Positions 57,777-64,000 of a stretch of DNA of 64,000 bases are shown here, piece by piece. Made by a program: the position numbers and the translations under genes. Where the stretch lies: contig JBEKBH010000001.1 of NCBI GenBank assembly GCA_050015495.1, forward strand, positions 1 through 64,000. The letters run 5' to 3'. The notes under the pieces are model-generated. The model did not search any database. It worked only from the letters and a program-made list of their open reading frames with translations, and had not been told where the DNA came from. Within the stretch, counting starts at the first letter, position 1. Each line of letters opens with the position of its first letter. This DNA is from Palsa-1439 sp050015495 (GTDB lineage Bacteria; Verrucomicrobiota; Verrucomicrobiia; Palsa-1439).

Positions 57777-58538
57777 TCAGTGGCCTTGGAGTTTGGCGGC
57801 TTGGGCGAAATCCTCATCCGCTCCCATCTGATCCCCCTTGGTTTTCTTGGCATTGCCACGTCCGAGGTAGGCTTCGGCATGTTTTGGATCGAGTTCGATG
57901 GCCTTCGAGTAGTCGGCTAGAGCTCCGTCCAAATCGCCCTTTTTTACTTTAGCGACGCCACGCTTGAAGTAAGCGTTGGCGTCTTTGGGGTGAAGCTCAA
58001 TAGCTCTTGTGTAGTCAACGATGGCACCATTTGGATTGCCACTGATACCACCCATATCGCCCTTGGCCATCTCGCCACTGAAGAAGTCCTCAATGGCTCC
58101 CGCTTGATCGCCCTTTGCTTTCTTGACCTCGCCACGGCTGAGGTAGGCAACAGGGACTCTTGGGTTGAGTTCAATGGTTTTGGAGTAGTCGGCTATGGCA
58201 CCATCCAGATCGCCCTTGGACACTTTCGCATGGCCCCGTTGAGCATAAGCGGTGGAATTTCTTGGGTTGACTTCGATGGCTTTCGTGAAGTCAGTGACGG
58301 CGCCATCCAAATCGCCCTTGTGTCTCTTGATAACGCCACGGCTAACGTAGGCGAAGTCGTATTTCGGATTAAGTTCAATGGCCTTTGTGAAATCAGCGAT
58401 GGCACCATCCCAATCGCCGGTTTCTACCTTCACCTGACCACTACCGACAAGCTGCTCTGCGGTCTGTTGGCCGAACGCGATGCCCGTCAGTGTCAAAGCA
58501 AACAGAATCAGGAAGGTTGTGCGGAATCTGGCTGACAT
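57777..58538 (-). CDS. exported TPR repeat protein
   Basis: The 253-residue protein has a signal peptide (MSARFRTTFLILFALTLTGI, cleavage near AFGQ) and tandem 34-residue tetratricopeptide repeats of the form GDLDGAIADYSKAIELNP-x-AY-x-RG. Four are regular; the fourth unit in order is degenerate (around GEMAKGDMGGISGNPNGAI). It is 59 bases downstream of argG on the same strand with a small CCGCG/CGCGG hairpin between, so co-transcription is uncertain. It probably mediates protein contacts in the periplasm. Confidence 0.88.
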   Translation of the reverse strand: MSARFRTTFLILFALTLTGIAFGQQTAEQLVGSGQVKVETGDWDGAIADFTKAIELNPKYDFAYVSRGVIKRHKGDLDGAVTDFTKAIEVNPRNSTAYAQRGHAKVSKGDLDGAIADYSKTIELNPRVPVAYLSRGEVKKAKGDQAGAIEDFFSGEMAKGDMGGISGNPNGAIVDYTRAIELHPKDANAYFKRGVAKVKKGDLDGALADYSKAIELDPKHAEAYLGRGNAKKTKGDQMGADEDFAQAAKLQGH

Positions 58539-58597
58539 AACATTCCTTTCGCCGGTTGTCCTGCTGATCCGCTCAAACCCGCGGCTTCGCGGTCAGA

Positions 58598-59812
58598 CTA
58601 TTTCTTCTTTTTGCTCAACACCGCCGCTCGCGTCCGCAGACGCAGCGCATTTAACCGGATGAAGCCGGTGGCGTCGGTCTGGTTGTACGCGCCTTTGTCG
58701 GCTTCCATGGTGGCGATGGACGGGTTGTAGAGCGACACGGGACTTTTGCGGCCGGCCGTGATGATGTTGCCCTTGTAGAGCTTCAACCGGACCGTGCCCG
58801 TGACGTTCTTCTGGCTCTCGGTGACGAATGCCTGGAGCGCCTCGCGTTCGGGACTGAACCAGAATCCGTAGTAGACCAGTTCGGCGTACCGCGGGATCAG
58901 CGAATCCCGCAGGTGCATGACTTCGCGGTCGAGCGTCAACGTCTCGACCTGTCGATGGGCGAAATGCAGGATCGTCCCGCCCGGCGTTTCGTACACGCCC
59001 CGCGATTTCATGCCCACGAACCGGTTCTCGACGAGATCGACCCGGCCGATGCCGTGTTTGCCGCCGAGCTTGTTGAGCGTCCGCAAGACATTGGCGGGCG
59101 ACAACGCTTTGCCATTGACCGCCACGCAGTCGCCCGATTCGAACTCGAGTTCGATGTACTCGGGCTTCTTCGGGGCGTCCTCGGGCGACACGGTGAGCTT
59201 GAACATGTCTTTCGGCGGCTCGACCCACGGGTCTTCGAGGATGCCGCTCTCGAACGAAATGTGCAGGAGATTGCGGTCCATCGAATACGGCTTTTTCGCG
59301 CTCGCCTCGACCTTGATCCCCTTCTTGGCGCAATAGGCGAGCATCTCTGCCCGGCCCTTGAACCGATTGTGGTACTCGGGCAACCGCCACGGCGCAATGA
59401 TTTTCAAATCAGGCGCGAGCGCGGCATAGGTGAACTCGAACCGGCACTGGTCGTTGCCCTTCCCTGTCGCGCCGTGGGCCACGGTGTCGGCGTGTTCCTG
59501 TCGCGCGATCTCGACCTGCGCCTTGGCGATCAGCGGCCGGGCGATGCTGGTGCCGAGATAATACTGGCTCTCGTAGATCGCTCCCGCCTGGACCATCGGA
59601 AAAATAAAATCGCGCGCGAATTCCTCGACGAGATCGAGCGCGTAGAACTTGCTCGCGCCGGTGGCCCAGGCTTTCTTGTCGAGGCCCTTGAGTTCCTCTT
59701 CCTGGCCGATGTCGGCGCAGTACGCGACAACCTCGCACCGGTAGGTTTCTTTCAACCAATGCAAAATGACCGACGTATCCAGTCCGCCTGAGTAAGCAAC
59801 AACGATTTTCAT
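58598..59812 (-). CDS. argG: argininosuccinate synthase
   Basis: The 404-residue protein starts MKIVVAYSGGLDTSVILHWL, the ATP pyrophosphatase loop, and has VAYCADIGQEEE, HGATGKGNDQCRFE, APWRLPEYHN and the GRVDLVENRFVGMKSRGVYE block. It condenses citrulline with aspartate, the step before ArgH. The C-terminus ends in four lysines. Open frame upstream of ATG 59812 is not coding. Its leader holds a perfect inverted repeat at 59946-59966 that may be an operator. Confidence 0.95.
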   Translation of the reverse strand: MKIVVAYSGGLDTSVILHWLKETYRCEVVAYCADIGQEEELKGLDKKAWATGASKFYALDLVEEFARDFIFPMVQAGAIYESQYYLGTSIARPLIAKAQVEIARQEHADTVAHGATGKGNDQCRFEFTYAALAPDLKIIAPWRLPEYHNRFKGRAEMLAYCAKKGIKVEASAKKPYSMDRNLLHISFESGILEDPWVEPPKDMFKLTVSPEDAPKKPEYIELEFESGDCVAVNGKALSPANVLRTLNKLGGKHGIGRVDLVENRFVGMKSRGVYETPGGTILHFAHRQVETLTLDREVMHLRDSLIPRYAELVYYGFWFSPEREALQAFVTESQKNVTGTVRLKLYKGNIITAGRKSPVSLYNPSIATMEADKGAYNQTDATGFIRLNALRLRTRAAVLSKKKK

Positions 59813-59945
59813 AAGGCCGAACCTTGTACGGCTGTTTGCGGCAAAAATCACGACAAATCTCGACTCCCCCGGCGTCAGGCGTCCAGTCGTCGAGCCGCAA
59901 AAAGCTTGATGGCGCGGGCAGAATCGCCAACCACCGTTGGTCATC

Positions 59946-59966
59946 GCAAGCAATGCGTTTGCTTGC
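59946..59966. promoter_or_regulatory. perfect inverted repeat between argG and the PMT-like gene
   Basis: GCAAGCAA-TGCGT-TTGCTTGC is an 8-base-pair palindrome in the 188-base gap between two divergent starts, 35 bases from the plus-strand ATG. It could be an operator or an RNA hairpin. Confidence 0.4.
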
Positions 59967-60000
59967 ATAACTCCGCCAAATCTGGCATGGGAATCCCTCC

Positions 60001-61731
60001 ATGAAGTCACGCCTGCCGTTGATTGCCTTCGCGTTGCTCCTGCTTGTGATGGCGGCATTGATGTTTGGGGCGACGCGACGAGACAGCGCCACTGTGGACG
60101 AGACCACCCATCTGAGCGCCGGTTATATACTTTGGCAGGGCTATCATTACCGTCTCATGCCCGATCACTCGCCTGCAGACCAACTGCTCCCCAGCCTCCC
60201 GCTGTTGGCGATGGACATACGCCTGTCCGACAACGCGAAAGCCCTCCTCAGCAAACAGGCCGGATATCCCTGGACGCTCACTTGGGACTGTCAAATGCAG
60301 GCTCTGAACACGCTGTTTCCCCAAGGCCGGGACAATTGGTACTTCTGGCCCATGCCAGAGAGCCAATTGTTCGGCCAGATGTTTGTGTACGACGGCTCGA
60401 ACGACGCGGATGCCATGATGGTATCCGCGCGCTCGGTACAGGTGGTCCTGACGCTGCTCGCCGGCGTCTTTATTTTTTGGTGGGCGCGACGGCTGACCGG
60501 GCCCATCGCCGCCGTCCTGGCGTTGGCGACATGGGCATTCAACCCGATCATCCTGGCTTACGGGCATTTGATCATCACCGACGTCGGCGCGATGGTAATG
60601 ATGCCCGTCGCTGTGTTTGCCCTGGGAAGGTTTGTGGAGGCGCCCACTCGAAGGACAGCCCTATGGGCTGGCGCAACCCTCGCCGGGGCGCTGGCCATGA
60701 AGTACACGTCGCTGACGTTGGGTCCGACTCTGCTCGCGCTGGCTGCCCTCTATCAAGTGAAGCGCCGACCGCCATTGAACCATTGGAAATCGCTGTTGCA
60801 ACACTGCGGCTGGGCGGCGCTCGCTGGTTGGCTCGTCCTGATGATCGCCTACCTGCCGGAATGGAAGGTACCGCCGCCGATTGGTGCCGAGCAGGCGCGT
60901 CAACTCGGCGTGCCGGACTGGTTCCAGTCACTGCGCCTGATCCTGATGCCCCGCGATTTCTTCAAGGGACTGGCGCTCAGCATCGCCCAGGCCCATCACC
61001 CGCGCGAGGCGTATCTCGATGGCCAGTGGCAGGCCGGCGGCTGGTGGTACTACTTCCCCATGGCGTTGTGGCTCAAGACTCCCATTCCGCTGTTGATACT
61101 CGCCGGCGCGGCCCTCTGGTTGTTGTGTGCCCGAATCCAGAAGCAGGCTTTTGCCGTTCTGGTGCCGTGGTGCGCCATTGCGGTGTATTTGCTTTTCGCC
61201 ATTACCAGCAAAGTTGACATCGGAATTCGCCATACCCTGTCCATCTTCCCTCTGCTGGCGGTTGGCATCGCCAGCCAATGGCCCGCGGTGTCCCGCCGAT
61301 GGCAACCCGTGGCGTGGGGGTTGGCGGTCTGGCTCGGAATCGAGGCCCTCCTCGCCTATCCGCTTTACATCCAGTACTTCAACGAGTTCGCGGGCGGCTC
61401 CGAGAACGGATATCGGCACCTGATCGATTCCAACTTTGACTGGGGGCAGGACGCCAACCGGCTGAAGAAATTCCTCGACGACCGCGGCATCTCGCACATT
61501 TATCTCGATTACTTCGGGACGCAGTACAATATCGAGTACCTCAAGATCCCGAATACCCGCGTGAACGCGGATCAGGCGCGTCAAATCAAGGATGGCTGGC
61601 TCGTGGTTTCCGCGTCGGAGTTGATGCGCCCGGAGTGGGCCTGGCTTCGTGAATCGCGGCAGCCGACAGCGCGCGTGGCCGAGACGCTGTTCGTCTATCA
61701 GGTCAATGGTCAGGCAATCCCCGCCCAATAA
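60001..61731 (+). CDS. PMT/ArnT-like GT-C glycosyltransferase
   Basis: The 576-residue protein has about ten membrane helices. The acidic luminal motif after the first helix is present (TVDETTHLSAGYILWQ), as are IITDVGAMVMMPVAVFALG and DIGIRHTLSIFPLLAVG with the arginine-containing loop, and a C-terminal luminal domain (HLIDSNFDWGQDANRLKKFL, then YLDYFGTQYN). This layout matches PMT_2-type transferases using polyprenyl-phosphate sugar donors. A polyprenyl-phosphate glycosyltransferase candidate lies at 63297. The acceptor is unknown. Confidence 0.82.
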   Translation: MKSRLPLIAFALLLLVMAALMFGATRRDSATVDETTHLSAGYILWQGYHYRLMPDHSPADQLLPSLPLLAMDIRLSDNAKALLSKQAGYPWTLTWDCQMQALNTLFPQGRDNWYFWPMPESQLFGQMFVYDGSNDADAMMVSARSVQVVLTLLAGVFIFWWARRLTGPIAAVLALATWAFNPIILAYGHLIITDVGAMVMMPVAVFALGRFVEAPTRRTALWAGATLAGALAMKYTSLTLGPTLLALAALYQVKRRPPLNHWKSLLQHCGWAALAGWLVLMIAYLPEWKVPPPIGAEQARQLGVPDWFQSLRLILMPRDFFKGLALSIAQAHHPREAYLDGQWQAGGWWYYFPMALWLKTPIPLLILAGAALWLLCARIQKQAFAVLVPWCAIAVYLLFAITSKVDIGIRHTLSIFPLLAVGIASQWPAVSRRWQPVAWGLAVWLGIEALLAYPLYIQYFNEFAGGSENGYRHLIDSNFDWGQDANRLKKFLDDRGISHIYLDYFGTQYNIEYLKIPNTRVNADQARQIKDGWLVVSASELMRPEWAWLRESRQPTARVAETLFVYQVNGQAIPAQ

Positions 61732-61815
61732 GCCTGCCCGGTTCGTCTCGGTTCGGGAGCAGACGCAGGGGCAGCGCTCCAGCAATCATCATCACCCAAA
61801 TGGAAGAAGGCCGCG

Positions 61816-63300
61816 CTACGGAGCGAGGGGGACGGATTCGCGCCGCCGAAACACGAACATGTTGTTCTCGTTCAGGATCAATTGATAATTCGTATTCGTG
61901 TAATAGGACATCACCAGATCGCGGGTGACCGCCTCCTCGGGAAACCGGCGTTCGTTCCCGTCGAGAATGACATAATCAAGGTCGTACATTTTCTCCTGCG
62001 GCCACAGTTCCACCATCGGATGCCGCGGGTTAAACAGTAATTGGAGCAAGGCGAAGCGCCGGTCCGCAAGATGCGCCCGCATGGTCACCGGCGACAGGAC
62101 CGATGCGTCCCGCGGAATGAGCGCCAACACTTTTTGCATCGTCTCCGCGTAGGGAGTCGAGAAGTAGTCCCCGATGTTGAGCCAGAGAAACCAACTGGAG
62201 ATCGACAGCACGCAGATGCTGAAAGCGATGCCCGCCTGCGAGGGCAGCCAGCGCCATTTGTTGTCCGCCAGCGCCGACAGCCGGCGCACTCCGTAAACGG
62301 CCGCCACGCACAGCAACGCGCCCGACGTCGGGTTGTAATGCCACGGGATCACCCGAAAGGCCTGTTCGTTGACCACCAAGCTGATTCCCAGGCTCGGCAA
62401 CGCAAAGAGGATTTCCCAGCAAAGCAACGGCGCCACCCACAGCAACGGTTGCAGCATCTCGATCAGATACACCCCGCGATCCAGGTCCCAGACCTGCGCC
62501 ACCACCCGCCACGGCTGCGTCAGACACGTCTTGATCAACTCGCCGGGCGTATTGCCCAGGTCCCCAAAATAGTGCGCCACGATATACCCATGGGCCCCCG
62601 CAAAATGCGGAATCACCACGGTGAAGATGAACATCCCGTACGCGATCGCCATGGCGATGGGCGTAACGATCCATTTGATCCCGCGACGGCGGACGGCCGC
62701 ATACACGCCAAACATCCCCGTCGTCAGCGGCATGCTCTCTTGTCCCGTCATCGCGAGCAGCGCAAACACCACAAACGGCCAGAATCGTTCTTGTTCGAGG
62801 AAGTAGACGGCGGCAATCACATAGGGCAACGCCCAGTACTCCCAATGAATCTGGTTGACGTGGTTGGTGACAACCGTCGGGTAAAAGAGAAAGGCAATCG
62901 TCATCAGCCACGCCCCGCGATCCGTCTCCAATACTTTTCGTGCCAGGAAGAAAAAGGGGACGCCCGCCGCCGCAATCACGATGGATTGGAGCAGCAGCAA
63001 CGTGTAGGCGCTGGGAACCAGCCAGTAGGCGGGCAGCGCCGCCAGTATGGCCGGTGTTACATGCACGCCAAAGTGGCTCATGCCCACGTCGGTGGCGTAG
63101 AAGAACCGCCCATGCAGCGTGTTCCAGAACGCGTTGATGATGACCGAGATGTCACCGGAAGCGGAGTTCATCGCGCCGTACTTGCGCGCGGCCAGCGCGA
63201 AAAACCCGAGGGCATACAACCCGAGAAACACCAACAGCCGCCGCAAGGGTGGAGGCGGCAGTTTGTCGAACGCGGGTCGCGCCGTCGGCTCGGTCTTCAT
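61816..63300 (-). CDS. DUF2079 polytopic membrane protein
   Basis: The 494-residue protein from MKTEPTARPAFDKLPPPPLR has about eleven membrane segments and DUF2079 motifs (ASGDISVIINAFWNTLHGRF, HFGVHVTPAILAALPAYWL, ALLAMTGQESMPLTTGMFGV). A soluble tail of about 100 residues ends the protein. Its start overlaps the upstream GT2 gene by 4 bases: a GT2 enzyme making a lipid-linked sugar and a GT-C enzyme using it are a common pair. It is related to the gene at 10811. Confidence 0.85.
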   Translation of the reverse strand: MKTEPTARPAFDKLPPPPLRRLLVFLGLYALGFFALAARKYGAMNSASGDISVIINAFWNTLHGRFFYATDVGMSHFGVHVTPAILAALPAYWLVPSAYTLLLLQSIVIAAAGVPFFFLARKVLETDRGAWLMTIAFLFYPTVVTNHVNQIHWEYWALPYVIAAVYFLEQERFWPFVVFALLAMTGQESMPLTTGMFGVYAAVRRRGIKWIVTPIAMAIAYGMFIFTVVIPHFAGAHGYIVAHYFGDLGNTPGELIKTCLTQPWRVVAQVWDLDRGVYLIEMLQPLLWVAPLLCWEILFALPSLGISLVVNEQAFRVIPWHYNPTSGALLCVAAVYGVRRLSALADNKWRWLPSQAGIAFSICVLSISSWFLWLNIGDYFSTPYAETMQKVLALIPRDASVLSPVTMRAHLADRRFALLQLLFNPRHPMVELWPQEKMYDLDYVILDGNERRFPEEAVTRDLVMSYYTNTNYQLILNENNMFVFRRRESVPLAP

Positions 63301-64000
63301 GAGGGTTTGGCGGCCATCTTTGTATAACGCGCCCGCAAACTGATGAACTGTCGACCGGGAATGATCTTCCACTTGTACAGCAGGAACCGCGCAGTCAACG
63401 TGAGTATCTTCAGACCGTACACGACGCTGGCTGTAAAACTCGCCGACGACGCCTCGGGAAAATACCGCGTCGGCACGCCAATCTCGGCGATGCGGAACCG
63501 CGCCGCCACAACCTGGGCGATGATTTCCTGGTCGAAAATGAATCCATCGGAATCAATCGAGTAGTTGACCGATTCGAGGACCTCCTTGCGAAACGCCCGA
63601 TAGCCGGTGTGAAATTCGGAGAGATCCAACCCGAAAGTCGTGTTCTCCACCCAGGTCAGAAACCGGTTCGAGAAGTATTTCCACCACGGCATCCCCTGCT
63701 GCAGCGCCGTGCCCCCCTTGAGCCGCGAGCCCAGAACGACGTCCGCCTCTCCCCTGCTGATCGGTTCCACGATCTGCGGCACCAGCCGGGGGTCATATTG
63801 ATAATCCGGATGCACCATCACCACGATGTCCGCACCCGCCTTCAACGCTTCCGTATAGCAGGTCTTTTGGTTGGCGCCGTACCCGTAATTCCGATCGTGC
63901 ATGAACACTTCCAGGTTCAGCTCACGCGCAATCTTCAATGTCTCGTCCGTCGAACCGTCGTCCACCAAAATCACCGTGCTCACCGTGTCCTTGGGCAGTT
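63297..64000 (-). CDS. GT2 glycosyltransferase, 5' end beyond the window
   Basis: At least 234 codons are present and the frame is open to the right edge. The visible part begins LPKDTVSTVILVDDGSTDET and has MVHPDYQYDPRLV (DXD-like site), VLGSRLKGG and FHTGYRAFRKEVL, typical of DPM1-like or undecaprenyl-phosphate glycosyltransferases. A typical N-terminal first strand (about 25-30 residues) is missing because of the window end. It is co-translated with the DUF2079 gene (4-base overlap). Confidence 0.88.
   Translation of the reverse strand, partial: LPKDTVSTVILVDDGSTDETLKIARELNLEVFMHDRNYGYGANQKTCYTEALKAGADIVVMVHPDYQYDPRLVPQIVEPISRGEADVVLGSRLKGGTALQQGMPWWKYFSNRFLTWVENTTFGLDLSEFHTGYRAFRKEVLESVNYSIDSDGFIFDQEIIAQVVAARFRIAEIGVPTRYFPEASSASFTASVVYGLKILTLTARFLLYKWKIIPGRQFISLRARYTKMAAKPS

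Overview
The window is a high-GC, gene-dense chromosomal segment of an uncultured bacterium, most likely from the Planctomycetota-Verrucomicrobiota-Chlamydiota group and probably Verrucomicrobiota. Support: a GloVer-type (Gloeo_Verruco) tandem-repeat protein at the left edge, an LL-diaminopimelate aminotransferase of the kind known from chlamydiae, verrucomicrobia and plants, two DUF2079 membrane proteins, a glycine-rich RRM protein, and intergenic spaces full of short dispersed hairpin repeats. This placement is an inference; there is no rRNA in the window. No complete mobile element, integrase or CRISPR array was seen.

Layout. 1-7956: envelope glycolipid and glycan genes (GT28, acyltransferase and GT2 on the minus strand; a methyltransferase and three GT4 glycosyltransferases on the plus strand). 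7957-9425: repeat-rich gap and an AlbA_2 protein. 9486-13081: a GT39-like membrane protein, tRNA-Val(CAC), and a DUF2079 protein. 13097-25119: core metabolism (nadB, HtrA-type protease, quinone reductase, panC, prolyl oligopeptidase, dapL, and the tight operon dapA-dapB-lipoprotein-folK-panB). 25120-27400: an AT-richer accessory patch. 27404-29830: squalene/phytoene synthase, a secreted NADAR protein, a YbhB-like protein. 29917-33776: candidate S-box-type riboswitch with terminator, then metH, whose reading frame contains three dispersed repeats. 33773-35158: HEPN protein overlapping the metH stop codon. 35262-44777: FKBP lipoprotein, BamE-like lipoprotein, hicBA, an EF-hand membrane protein, two RNA-methyltransferase-like genes, a cold-shock gene, a receiver protein and lysA.

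45331-48081 is the most interesting segment: four co-directional, AT-richer genes encoding a PD-(D/E)XK nuclease candidate, a winged-helix plus PLD-like phosphodiesterase, a HEPN protein with an intact RNxxxH motif, and a two-TM protein resembling the membrane part of putative phage-abortive-infection proteins. It looks like a compact defence module that I cannot match to a named system. 48397-64000: metallophosphoesterase, zinc-motif-less ROK kinase, an ECF sigma/anti-sigma/exported-protein operon, argH, phosphoglycolate phosphatase, RRM protein, lactonase, TPR protein, argG, and membrane glycosyltransferases ending in a GT2 cut by the window edge.

How genes work together: dapA, dapB, dapL and lysA give most of the DAP-aminotransferase lysine/peptidoglycan route (dapF not seen); panB and panC serve pantothenate; argG and argH end arginine synthesis; nadB starts NAD synthesis; metH sits behind a probable SAM-sensing leader. 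At least seven families of short repeats are scattered through the gaps and, unusually, also inside coding regions (metH, a DUF2079 gene, the C-terminus of a GT39-like gene).
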